DNA of 9,272 bases. It comes from Pseudobdellovibrionaceae bacterium (GTDB taxonomy: Bacteria; Bdellovibrionota; Bdellovibrionia; Bdellovibrionales; Bdellovibrionaceae). Position numbers and translations under genes: made by a program. The stretch is taken from positions 1 through 9,272 of the forward strand of contig JACMRP010000004.1 of NCBI GenBank assembly GCA_014376325.1, written 5' to 3'. How positions within the stretch are numbered: the stretch's first letter is position 1; each line of letters begins with the position of its first letter. Under the pieces are notes generated by a model that did no database searches, had not been told where the DNA came from, and saw nothing but the letters and a program-made list of their open reading frames with translations. This document shows, one piece after another, positions 1 through 6,469 of this stretch.

Positions 1-570
1 AATATTCCCGGGCAACATGGAAGACCCTTCAGGTCACAGTCTTCGCCCTCACCGATATTCGAAACGACCTCTTCGTCGCTGACGAATGGGTTGTTCCAGT
101 AAACCGCGCCGCGAGTTAAGACCCTCGGATCCGGATCGATTTCGAATTTTCCGTACGATTCTTTTCTGAGCGCCACGAAGGCGTCCAGGTTGTACGAAGG
201 CAAAGTTCCATTGTAAATGCCGAAGATTTCTTCGATCGTCAGCCAGAACACGTCGCGGGTGTTCTGGCGATTTTTGACCGCTTTTCTGGCGTGTTTTAGA
301 ACCCAGAAGAAAATCTTTTTTCGATAGCCGCTTAAATGCTCTTGCACTTTCGAGCCCGCCTTCGCCCGCGAGCAAATCATTTTGAATCGTTCCGTCTAAA
401 TTCGAAAGCCATTTGGTCGTCAGCTTCCGGAGCAAACCAAAGTGCACCATGCACAAGAAGTCGTTGATGATCGGCGCCTTCCAGCGGCCCAGCATATTGC
501 GTTCAAGGTCCCCGTAGATTTGAATCAATTGATCAAAAAATTGAACTGGGTGCAAGGCACGATACCGCAG
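1..570 (-). pseudogene. Phosphoenolpyruvate synthase-like PEP/pyruvate-binding protein, broken fragment
   Basis: The intact protein would belong to the PEP synthase/pyruvate phosphate dikinase superfamily, which moves phosphate between ATP, pyruvate and PEP through a swivelling phosphohistidine domain. Read leftward, 561-349 gives family-like sequence: a LERNMLGRWKAPIINDFL stretch, then HFGLLRKLT and GTIQNDLLAGEGGLES. The reading then moves by one base at about 348 and continues as VQEHLSGYRKKIFFWVLKH, IEEIFGIYNGTL, DPDPRVLTRGAVYWNNPF and finally LKGLPCCPGI at base 1, which is how the swivelling domain usually begins. The His-bearing part lies beyond the window. No N-terminal ATP-grasp half exists on the right: family-like sequence stops near 566 and an unrelated plus-strand gene remnant starts. 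The GTG-initiated open frame reaching 660 has no family-like sequence beyond that point. I read this as a 5'-truncated, frameshifted pseudogene; an unusual short relative is less likely because of the frame change. Confidence 0.72.
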
Positions 571-576
571 CGGTGC

Positions 577-876
577 CGCTTTACGGTCGCGCTGAGACAA
601 AAGGGCGGTGACCCGATGCAAATCTACCACGCAAGTGCGCAATGGAAGGCCGAGCCGCACGACTTTCAGCTCATGGGGTTTACGAATCCGATCAATAAAG
701 ACTATTTTTGGAGTGTCAGTTACAGTTACAATCTAAATAGATATTTTACCGCGGGCGGATTTATCCAAGAGTACTACGGGGAAATCGGCACTTTGCATTG
801 GTTATACCGGCAAATTACCGGTGAGGGTCTCGTTGCCGGAGTACGTTTGGAATTGAATATCGACTGGGCATTTTAA
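577..876 (+). pseudogene. C-terminal remnant of a beta-barrel outer membrane protein
   Basis: The last 90-100 codons before the TAA at 874-876 read as alternating aromatic/polar strands: FTVALRQ, QIYHASAQWKAEP, YFWSVSYSYNLN, YFTAGGFIQEYYG, then VAGVRLELNIDWAF. A terminal phenylalanine on an amphipathic final strand is the usual recognition signal for the outer membrane assembly machinery. The frame is open back to 442, but that part is antisense to the PEP synthase-like remnant and does not look like barrel sequence. There is no plausible start, ribosome site or signal peptide, so the gene seems to have lost its 5' part. The ATG at 616 has no Shine-Dalgarno and would leave a barrel too short and without an export signal. 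The specific porin or barrel family is not recognised. The DUF3419 pseudogene follows 18 bases later, so the two were probably one transcript. Confidence 0.5.
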
Positions 877-894
877 ATCTTGAAAAGGAACAAC

Positions 895-1726
895 ATGGCG
901 ACCGAATAATTTTCTGATTTGAATTACACTTTATCGAATGAAGACACTCGCATCGAGTTTGAGCTATTACCAGAAAACGCCAATCGCGTCTTTAGCATTG
1001 CGGGCTCTGGGGCGCGATGTATGCCACTGATCGCCCGTCATCCTAAAATTTTGGACGTTGTTGATATGTCGGTAAGTCAGAATTATTTGGGCGAGCTTCG
1101 CTACCAGGCGATCAAAGTTTTGACCTACGAGGAGTATTTATTCTTCTAGGTAAATGGGAAAGTCACTTTCAGAAACTTGGATTTATGTTCCGCGAAGTTT
1201 TGCAGTGCGATTTTTCGAAAGTATTCGAAGCGCAAAGCTTGCCGGAGCAGATCGAGCTTTACGAAAAACATTGGCCCCACGTTCGCTGGAAGAGTTTGAT
1301 AGGATCTTTCGCACCCAGATGGTTCGTAAAAACTATTTTATGCAGATTTTATTTTTAGGCAAAATTGCTTATGAAGAAGGGCTTCCGTACGAGGCACACC
1401 AATTGATTTTCGACCGCGTGAAATCTTCACCAACAAAGGTGAATTATTTGCTAGGAAATTTGCTCGATCATTTGCCAAAGAAGGCTTACGATTTTGTTTC
1501 TTTATCGGACACGATTTCATACTTAGACCAGGGCGACGCGAGCCAAATTCTGCAGAAACTGCATAAAGACACGGCGGCAAAAAGTCAGATGGTGATTCGA
1601 TCTTTCTTAAAAGCCCCGACAGCGATCGACACGAAGGGCTGGGAAGCCTTAAAAAACGTGGATAAGTGGGCCCACGCAAAAGACGGGACTGGCGTTTACC
1701 AGTTTCATATTTTCCGCAAGAAATAG
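895..1726 (+). pseudogene. DUF3419 (BtaA-like aminocarboxypropyl transferase) pseudogene with three lesions
   Basis: DUF3419 proteins include BtaA, which transfers the 3-amino-3-carboxypropyl group of S-adenosylmethionine to diacylglycerol in betaine-lipid synthesis. The original start is ATG 895 with an AAGGA ribosome site 5 bases upstream. Its fifth codon is TAA (907-909), after which the frame continues with FSDLNYTLSNEDTRIEFE and the nucleotide-binding motif FSIAGSGARCMPL, followed by VVDMSVSQ. At 1147 the frame hits TAG in the middle of EEYLFF; continuing in another frame gives LGKWESHFQKLGFMF and EQIELYEKHWPHVRWKSLIG. Somewhere around 1290-1340 it changes frame again, giving NYFMQILFLGKIAYEEGLPYEAH, then YDFVSLSDTISYL and the end at 1726. 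The summed length is about 277 codons, short for the family (BtaA is around 400), so an internal deletion at the second shift is likely. Family assignment is fairly firm; the substrate is not determined. Confidence 0.7.
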
Positions 1727-1739
1727 CGTCGGAGATTAA

Positions 1740-3317
1740 CTAGAGTTCGTCGTTCGGCGCGAGGTCCTTTACTAATTGCATCTCTTGGGTCGTCGGGGAT
1801 TTTTCGAAGCCCTGCGCCCACACGTCGCCAAAAGCATTGCGCACATGCTGAGCTAAATTTGCTGAGTTGTTCATCGTCGGGTTCACCGCGTTTTGCACGT
1901 ATTCAATCATTGCCGCTAGCTGCGTATCTTTTTTAGTCACTAAGTCTGCTGCGACCGGAAGGATCACTACGTCCGGTAAGGTACCCACGCCTTCAATCGC
2001 TTCGCCACCGATAGTTTTACCCCGAATGACAGAGTAGCGAAAACTGTGTTTGGAATAAGGTAATTCGAAATTGAGCGGTGTTCCGGTGCCCCCTCCCGTT
2101 CCCTCACCTAAGATCACCGCTAATTTATTGGATTTCAGGGCGGCGACGAAAGTATCGCAGGCACTGAAACAACGTGGGCTCGTCAGCGCGAAGACGGGTT
2201 TGCCGACGTAATTTTCGAGGGTGTTTGCCTTGACCTTGATCGGAAGCCACTGCGCAAAGCCAGTTCCGATTATTTCTTCAAGTCCGAAGAGGTCCGGCCG
2301 AATCGCCATCACGTAAGGGTTCAAACTCGGCGAAACTTGATAGCGAACTAAATCCGTCTTAGACAAACGAGCTAACACAAAATTCGCGGTAGCATCGCCG
2401 CCACCGTTGATGCGTAAGTCGATGATCAAGGCTTTCGTGTCTTTCAAATTATGCATCGCCTGATCTATCAGCGCACCCATTTGCGTCCCCATAAACGCAT
2501 CGACCCTGAGGTAACCAATCTGGCCCGGCAGAACCATCGCTTTCAACAGCGTGGCGCCGGTGACCGGGGCAACAACTTTCTTTTCGGAGTCCATGACTTC
2601 GATCGTGCGTGGAAGCTTGACGGTGATTTTAGTCTTGTCGCGAAGGACCGTTAAAGAAAGTTCTTGAACGCTGTTTTCGACGCCCCACACGTCAACTAAG
2701 CGCGAAGCTGCTCGGGACCGGCGCATTCTTGCGGTACTGCCGTTCGATTGCTTTTCGACGTTGTCTAAGGCCACTTTGATGGGGATGCCGTTGATCGCCA
2801 ATACTTGATCGCCAAGTTTGAGGTCGAACTCAGCCGACTTCAATTCGCTGACAAAAACTTTTTCATTGAGGCTCGCAGCTTCGTAGATTTGTAAACGGAC
2901 AGGTGAGCTGTAAATCTCGAATTTCGAAAGGTCATCGCGAGGGATTGCGTTAACGTGTCCGTCATGGAAAGCGGCGCTCCAATCACGGATTATAGTGAAG
3001 TAATCTGTGTCCGAAGTTTTGTCGGTAATTGAAGACTCTAAGCTGGCCGCAAGGGAATCAAAATCAGTCCCGGTATCTTTCTTTTTTTCGTCCCAGTAGG
3101 CGTAGATCTGTTTGCCTACATAAACTATGTAACGAAATTCGACACGAAGCTGCTTGCACGCAACGGCGCAATCGGTCCCGGCATTTTCATCGACCGCGGC
3201 GGATTCGAGTGCCGAAAAATCAGAAAAACCTATCACCGCTTGAGGCGCAGACCGAGAGCAAGCCCCGATTAAAAATAAACTCATGACAGCAGCAAGGACG
3301 AATTTAAAACGTTTCAC
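1740..3317 (-). CDS. S41-family peptidase, lipoprotein with PDZ domain
   Basis: A 525-residue predicted lipoprotein. GTG 3317 is chosen as start because AAGGAT (3324-3329) sits six bases upstream and the protein opens with a short basic stretch, a hydrophobic core and a lipobox ending LIGAC at Cys20; Ser at +2 favours outer-membrane sorting. Then come a helical region, an FHDGHVN motif (His118 and His121), a PDZ domain at roughly 135-245 (LKLGDQVLAINGIPI near 165-179), and the S41 core: GQIGYLRVDAF, the DLRINGGGD loop starting at 300, and the nucleophile motif SPRCFSACD with Ser385. The residue 25 positions after Ser385, where the Ser-Lys proteases Prc and CtpA have the catalytic lysine, is Gly410 within GEGTGGGTG. 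With the DGH motif, this fits the tricorn/IRBP-like branch rather than the Ser-Lys branch. The substrate is unknown; the likely site of action is the periplasm. It ends 13 bases from the DUF3419 remnant, convergently, with no clear terminator. Confidence 0.85.
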   Translation of the reverse strand: MKRFKFVLAAVMSLFLIGACSRSAPQAVIGFSDFSALESAAVDENAGTDCAVACKQLRVEFRYIVYVGKQIYAYWDEKKKDTGTDFDSLAASLESSITDKTSDTDYFTIIRDWSAAFHDGHVNAIPRDDLSKFEIYSSPVRLQIYEAASLNEKVFVSELKSAEFDLKLGDQVLAINGIPIKVALDNVEKQSNGSTARMRRSRAASRLVDVWGVENSVQELSLTVLRDKTKITVKLPRTIEVMDSEKKVVAPVTGATLLKAMVLPGQIGYLRVDAFMGTQMGALIDQAMHNLKDTKALIIDLRINGGGDATANFVLARLSKTDLVRYQVSPSLNPYVMAIRPDLFGLEEIIGTGFAQWLPIKVKANTLENYVGKPVFALTSPRCFSACDTFVAALKSNKLAVILGEGTGGGTGTPLNFELPYSKHSFRYSVIRGKTIGGEAIEGVGTLPDVVILPVAADLVTKKDTQLAAMIEYVQNAVNPTMNNSANLAQHVRNAFGDVWAQGFEKSPTTQEMQLVKDLAPNDEL

Positions 3318-3444
3318 GTAAGAATCCTTCGGTGACTAGGCATTGCGATGGCGCAGGTATAGCCGCGAATCTGAGCTCTGGCCACAAATTGTCAGTCATT
3401 CGGGAAGTTTTTAGTGTCCAAAATCCTGACAGTGGGGCAGGGCG

Positions 3445-3461
3445 CCAGAATCTGGTATAAC
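3445..3461 (+). promoter_or_regulatory. Extended -10 promoter with overlapping 11-base inverted repeat
   Basis: TGGTATAAC (3453-3461) matches an extended -10 element (TGn plus a hexamer with five of six consensus bases) 22 bases upstream of the start at 3484. A -35 hexamer at normal spacing is not seen; CTGACA at 3426-3431 is 24 bases away, too far. The perfect inverted repeat CCAGA-A-TCTGG (3445-3455) runs into the TG of the extended element, where a repressor would block the promoter. Prediction by eye only. Confidence 0.4.
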
Positions 3462-3483
3462 TACCTCATCCAAGGAGTCCCAT

Positions 3484-3846
3484 ATGAAATTGCGCTTACT
3501 GACTTTCACCCTTTTGGCCCTCTTCGCGAAGTCAGCAATGGCTGCGGACATTTTCTCGGACACCTGCATGAGCATCGATGATGATAAGCGCCACCCCATC
3601 GAAATGGTGAATGTCGATAACAACCTTGGCCGCGGCACGCACTTGCAGATAGTGACTAAAGACCGCACCGACAGCACGACCTACATTATACTTTCGAAAG
3701 AATCGATTCAGGAATTAGGTAGCGACATCATCGCTCTCGGCGAAGTACTTAGCCAAGACAAAGCGAACATTCGGGTCAACTGCGCCGGTGATCGTCGCTC
3801 GGTCGAAAGCATTGCATTGTTTTTCAAAGTTCGAAGGACTAAATAG
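3484..3846 (+). CDS. Small secreted protein of unknown function
   Basis: A 120-residue protein. The start is set by AAGGAG (3472-3477) six bases before ATG. Residues 1-20 form a typical signal peptide (Lys and Arg, a Leu/Phe-rich core, cleavage after AMA), so the mature protein of about 100 residues is periplasmic or secreted. It has exactly two cysteines, Cys28 and Cys100, which could form one disulfide bond joining the two ends of the fold. The middle alternates short beta-like stretches (HLQIVTKD, TTYIILSKE) with a probable helix (IIALGEVLSQ) followed by ANIRVNC and a last strand VESIALFF. That order is reminiscent of small OB-fold-like secreted proteins, but this is only a shape impression; no family is recognised. 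It is a lone plus-strand gene between two minus-strand units, convergent with its downstream neighbour (39 bases between stops), with no obvious hairpin terminator. Confidence 0.8.
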   Translation: MKLRLLTFTLLALFAKSAMAADIFSDTCMSIDDDKRHPIEMVNVDNNLGRGTHLQIVTKDRTDSTTYIILSKESIQELGSDIIALGEVLSQDKANIRVNCAGDRRSVESIALFFKVRRTK

Positions 3847-3885
3847 AAAACTAAGCATTTTATATAGCCCAAGAGTATGAACGGA

Positions 3886-4590
3886 CTACTGGCGGTCTTG
3901 AATCTGGGTTGCGGCGGCACGGACTTCTGCAGCAGAAGAACTTTGGGCCGATTTCAAAACGTCTAAGGAAGCAGAAACCAGTTCCGGTGCGAACTGGTTT
4001 TTTTTGTCTAAAATTCGTTGAACCGATTTTATTGCCACCAGTTGCGGGTAGGCAAGTGCCGCGCCTTGTCCGGCAGCATGATCTTCTTCATCGCGATTAA
4101 AGCTAGCAGCTGGAGCCTGACTGCAGTCGGCGAGACTCTGGCAGGCGGGTTCTTCAACCACGCTTTTAAAAAATTGAAAATCTGCCGCGTCTTTCAGGTT
4201 TCGCCCAAGTAAGAATACGATCAAGCCGCGCTCATTGCGTTTTTCGGCCGGGAGAGAGTCGTACTTTGCGCGAAGAGCGATTTTTGATTCACCGTTGAGA
4301 AATTTGAATTCTTGATCGATCCTTGGGTCGTTATCGTCACGACTTGAAAGGAGTTCGTCTAAAATCACCATTCGCTTCTGCGTCTCTGGTGACAAATTTG
4401 CTTCGGGCTTTGCGGGCGCTACCGTCGGTACGAGCGGGGGCGAAGCGCTTTCGCCGTTTTCTAATTCATCAATTTCTTGGACGGCTTTTTCAATGCTCGA
4501 GGTCCGGCGCTGCATGAACAGCGCCAGCAATAGTGCCAGCACTAAAGCAAAAATCAAAAACGCGCGGGCGCTATTTTTTTTCGAGATCAC
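3886..4590 (-). CDS. Membrane-anchored periplasmic protein, overlaps upstream gene
   Basis: A 234-residue protein of unrecognised family. The start is GTG at 4590: an in-frame TGA lies just upstream and the next candidate, at MQRR, would delete the membrane segment. Residues 9-26 are one hydrophobic helix (FLIFALVLALLLALF) after a basic N-terminus, so the rest is probably periplasmic. A Pro/Ala-rich linker (about residues 48-66) leads to a helical, charged domain containing SRDDNDPRIDQEF, LRAKYDSLPAEKRNERG and IVFLLGRNLKD; the ACQSLADC pair of cysteines near 150 could form a disulfide. The helical repeats look HEAT-like or TPR-like, but this is a guess. Its first 20 bases overlap the end of the metalloprotein gene and no independent ribosome site is seen, so translation is probably coupled to that gene. 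The two very likely work together, perhaps as a periplasmic enzyme and its anchor or regulator. Confidence 0.75.
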   Translation of the reverse strand: MISKKNSARAFLIFALVLALLLALFMQRRTSSIEKAVQEIDELENGESASPPLVPTVAPAKPEANLSPETQKRMVILDELLSSRDDNDPRIDQEFKFLNGESKIALRAKYDSLPAEKRNERGLIVFLLGRNLKDAADFQFFKSVVEEPACQSLADCSQAPAASFNRDEEDHAAGQGAALAYPQLVAIKSVQRILDKKNQFAPELVSASLDVLKSAQSSSAAEVRAAATQIQDRQ

Positions 4591-5260
4591 TGCGCATCAA
4601 CTTTCGAACTCCGGTGTCGCTGATTCGCATCAAAGCGTCGTCACCGAAGATTTCTGAATCCATCAATATTTTTTCACTGCAAGTGGTGCACGTGTTTTGG
4701 ATATTCTTTAGCATGACCGCTTGCAGCCCGTACGCGCCGAGGGCCACGTTATCGCAAGCCGGTTTGCCTTCCATCTTGATGCCCGAAATTTTACCCACGA
4801 TGTCGCGATTTTGTTCGTCTAGATACGGAGTCGGGCAATTAACGTGGGACCATCCACCATTCATAACTTCGGTGTGTCGTGATTCATGAAACAAGATACT
4901 GACGCGGTAAATTTGTGGCAGATCGGCCGTCACAAAGTTTTGGGTCAAGAACATCGTATTCGGTGATATAAATGTTTGAACGCAGGCCGCGACTCCAGCG
5001 CCGCCTCCGCAATCGTTCAGGTCAACGTTGGCAATTCGCTTTTCAAAAAACTGATTCAGCGCTTCGCCTTGCAGTTTCGGGGTCGCAAAAATATTTAAAT
5101 ATAGTTTTGAAGTAGAATCCCCTTCAATCGTCTTTGTGAGCTCAATATCTTTTAACATCTGTTGTTTGACCGCTGCAGGTACGGCAGAAGAAAAGTTAAG
5201 TGCTGCGAAAGCGGCAGTTGAAAGAAACGCGGGCAGAACTAGAAAAATAATAAATTTCAT
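4571..5260 (-). CDS. Secreted HExxH putative metalloprotein
   Basis: A 229-residue exported protein. ATG 5260 is the start: GGAGGGG (5266-5272) lies six bases upstream and a signal peptide follows at once (MKFIIFLVL..., cleavage probably after AFA at residue 19). The open frame extends to a TTG at 5278, but that would place the ribosome site inside the gene. The key feature is FHESRH, with HExxH at residues 125-129 and another histidine at 139 in GWSHVNCP. HExxH is the zinc-binding and catalytic motif of gluzincin/metzincin peptidases, so a periplasmic or extracellular metallopeptidase is plausible. Paired cysteines (84, 93, 142, one in KPACDN, and the CTTC pair) suggest a disulfide-braced fold. 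I associate the HESRH...HVNCP...ACDN...GAYG pattern with uncharacterised secreted proteins of related bacteria, from memory only. Activity is inferred from the motif alone. Its end overlaps the next gene by 20 bases. Confidence 0.8.
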   Translation of the reverse strand: MKFIIFLVLPAFLSTAAFAALNFSSAVPAAVKQQMLKDIELTKTIEGDSTSKLYLNIFATPKLQGEALNQFFEKRIANVDLNDCGGGAGVAACVQTFISPNTMFLTQNFVTADLPQIYRVSILFHESRHTEVMNGGWSHVNCPTPYLDEQNRDIVGKISGIKMEGKPACDNVALGAYGLQAVMLKNIQNTCTTCSEKILMDSEIFGDDALMRISDTGVRKLMRSDLEKK

Positions 5261-5265
5261 GATGG

Positions 5266-5309
5266 ACCCCTCCGCCAAAAAATTTATGTCCGACAGAGCT
5301 TTTGCGCAA
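5266..5309 (-). promoter_or_regulatory. Predicted promoter and ribosome site of the metalloprotein operon
   Basis: On the minus strand, TTGCGC (5304-5309) and TAAATT (5281-5286) are separated by 17 bases and resemble -35 and -10 boxes, each with about four of six consensus bases. Transcription would begin near 5274, leaving a very short leader holding the GGAGGGG ribosome site (5266-5272). It would let the two-gene unit be expressed independently of the sulfoxide reductase gene 101 bases upstream. Prediction by eye. Confidence 0.35.
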
Positions 5310-5361
5310 CTTCTGAAAGCGAGACCTTCAGCTTTCTGTAAATTCTACTCTTATCATACTC

Positions 5362-5859
5362 TTAGAAGTGGGCAGGCCACTCGGTGAGCTCGATCAGAAT
5401 CTTTGTCAGCGATTCGAGACCTTGCCGATCGTGATCATCAAAACGGGCGGGGACTGGCGAATCGATGTCCAGAACTCCCAGCACTCGGTCCTGCAAACAC
5501 AACGGAATCACGATTTCGGATTTTGAATTACCGTCGCAAACAATATGTCCCGGGAACTGATCGACATCGTCGACCACGATGATTTTTTTAGATGCTGCCG
5601 AAGTTCCGCACACCCCTTTGCCGAAGGGAATGCGGGTGCATGCGGGCAATCCCTGGAAGGGACCTAAACGTAGCTCTTCGCCGGTCGCGAGGTAAAATCC
5701 GACCCAGTTGATTTCGGGAAGATGCTGATTTAAAAGCGCAGAAAAATTTGCTAAATTCATCAGCCAGTTTTTTTCAAGAAATCCACGCAGGTCAGATGCA
5801 AGTTCTCGATAAAATTTTTGTTTATCAGCGTACAAAATTGTGGAAGCGGGTGTTTGCAT
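5362..5859 (-). CDS. msrC: Free methionine-(R)-sulfoxide reductase, GAF-domain type (fRMsr/MsrC)
   Basis: A cytoplasmic enzyme that reduces free L-methionine-(R)-sulfoxide to methionine, repairing oxidative damage to the free amino acid pool. With ATG 5859 as start the protein is 165 residues, the same length as Escherichia coli MsrC. The frame is open for 35 further codons upstream, but those residues are basic and family-unlike. The whole product is one GAF domain: LANFSALLNQHLPEINWVGFY (about 36-56), LGPFQGLPACTRIPFGKGVCGT, GHIVCDGNSKSEIVIPL and VLGVLDIDSP. All three conserved cysteines are present, at 74, 84 and 108, with the same 10- and 24-residue spacing as Cys84, Cys94 and Cys118 of E. 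coli. It stands alone between the downstream metalloprotein operon and the divergently transcribed AgmX/PglI-like gene. No strong ribosome site is visible upstream of the ATG. Confidence 0.93.
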   Translation of the reverse strand: MQTPASTILYADKQKFYRELASDLRGFLEKNWLMNLANFSALLNQHLPEINWVGFYLATGEELRLGPFQGLPACTRIPFGKGVCGTSAASKKIIVVDDVDQFPGHIVCDGNSKSEIVIPLCLQDRVLGVLDIDSPVPARFDDHDRQGLESLTKILIELTEWPAHF

Positions 5860-5945
5860 GGTCGACACTCTAACATATATTTTGTCCCTTGGCTTTGGTC
5901 TCGCATCGCGGCTGAAGCTAAGCTGCCTAAATATATAGCTATTTC

Positions 5946-5960
5946 GTCGAAGTCCTCGAC
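5946..5960. repeat. Short inverted repeat in the divergent promoter region
   Basis: GTCGA-AGTCC-TCGAC is a perfect 5-base inverted repeat midway between the divergent sulfoxide reductase and AgmX/PglI-like genes. It could be an operator half-site pair shared by the two promoters; GTCGAC also occurs at the left edge of the same gap (5861-5866). Short repeats like this arise by chance, so confidence is low. Confidence 0.25.
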
Positions 5961-6009
5961 ACAAAATTCGCCATGCATTTTCTGTTACTCGGAAGTAAAT
6001 GCCTTGAGT

Positions 6010-6015
6010 TATAAT
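6010..6015 (+). promoter_or_regulatory. Consensus -10 box upstream of the AgmX/PglI-like gene
   Basis: TATAAT at 6010-6015 is a perfect -10 hexamer 21 bases before the ATG at 6037. No good -35 hexamer is found 16-18 bases upstream (ACTCGG region), so either the promoter depends on an activator or the hexamer is fortuitous in an A/T-rich stretch. If used, the leader is about 15 bases and contains the weak ribosome site GGTGG. Confidence 0.4.
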
Positions 6016-6036
6016 AATGTAAGAAATGGTGGTCCT

Positions 6037-6405
6037 ATGAAAAATGGAATTTTAGGCGCTTTCCTGGTATTTGTAGCGTCGGCCTCTCCCGCATATGCGA
6101 AGTCGTCTGGTCCCACGAAGCTGGATACCGCGTCAGTGAAGGCGCTGGTGAAGTCAAAGATGCTCGAGGTTCAAAAGTGTTACACCGATTTGATCATTGA
6201 AGGCATGGCGAAAGCGGGCACCGTCGCGGTCACCTGGAAGATTGATGATCAAGGAGCGGTGCAAGAGCTGACGATCACGAATAATACCGCCAAAGACCAA
6301 GCCCTCGGCGGCTGCGTGACCGAAAAAGTTCAAAATTGGATATTTCCGGCAGCGGAAGCGGGTCAAACCTTTAGCGCAAGTTACACTTTCAAGTTCGGCA
6401 GCTAA
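6037..6405 (+). CDS. Secreted AgmX/PglI C-terminal domain-like protein
   Basis: A 122-residue exported protein. ATG 6037 is chosen because a signal peptide starts there (MKNGILGAFLVFVASASPAYA, cleaved after residue 21) and it follows GGTGG; the open frame to 5818 is only chance read-through of the intergenic region. The mature part has the layout of the AgmX/PglI C-terminal domain, a TonB-C-like fold known from gliding-motility and adventurous-movement genes of myxobacteria and common in predatory bacteria: an N-terminal helix with Cys48 (VQKCYTDLI), GTVAVTWKIDDQGAVQELTI, a second cysteine at 93 in GGCVTEKVQNW, then WIFPAAEAGQ and a last strand SASYTFKF. The Cys48/Cys93 pair and the WxFP motif are typical. 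Unlike many relatives it has no membrane anchor or FHA domain, only the exported domain. Its exact role is unknown. hutU follows 65 bases later on the same strand and may be partly cotranscribed. Confidence 0.8.
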   Translation: MKNGILGAFLVFVASASPAYAKSSGPTKLDTASVKALVKSKMLEVQKCYTDLIIEGMAKAGTVAVTWKIDDQGAVQELTITNNTAKDQALGGCVTEKVQNWIFPAAEAGQTFSASYTFKFGS

Positions 6406-6439
6406 CGTCATCCCTTGAAATGAAAGGGCTTTGACTCTA

Positions 6440-6469
6440 GTTTAGGTTTTCCAACCGGAGGACCTAAAC
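6440..6469 (+). promoter_or_regulatory. RNA hairpin sequestering the hutU ribosome binding site
   Basis: Arms 6440-6452 (GTTTAGGTTTTCC) and 6457-6469 (GGAGGACCTAAAC) pair over 13 positions, 11 Watson-Crick and two G-U, closed by the loop AACC. The 3' arm begins with GGAGG (6457-6461), the Shine-Dalgarno of hutU, which is therefore wholly double-stranded, and the stem ends one base before the ATG at 6471. There is no T tract, so it is not a terminator. In known systems such stems limit translation until a protein, ligand, temperature change or upstream ribosome opens them. Which applies here cannot be told from sequence. Confidence 0.7.

Noticed and set aside
49..660. A single 203-codon minus-strand gene over the left end
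   Set aside because: Only 561-349 of this frame is family-like; the rest of the frame toward 49 is Arg-rich nonsense, while the PEP synthase-like sequence continues in the neighbouring frame.
5313..5338. Hairpin CTGAAAGC/GCTTTCTG between the sulfoxide reductase and metalloprotein genes
   Set aside because: One mismatch, a 10-base loop and no T tract in the direction of transcription; too weak to call a terminator or attenuator.
6412..6440. hutU promoter: TTGAAA (6415-6420) with TAGTTT (6438-6443), or TTGACT (6431-6436)
   Set aside because: The first pair has a poor -10 and would start transcription inside the hairpin; the second has no -10 partner. Read-through from the upstream gene or another promoter is as likely.
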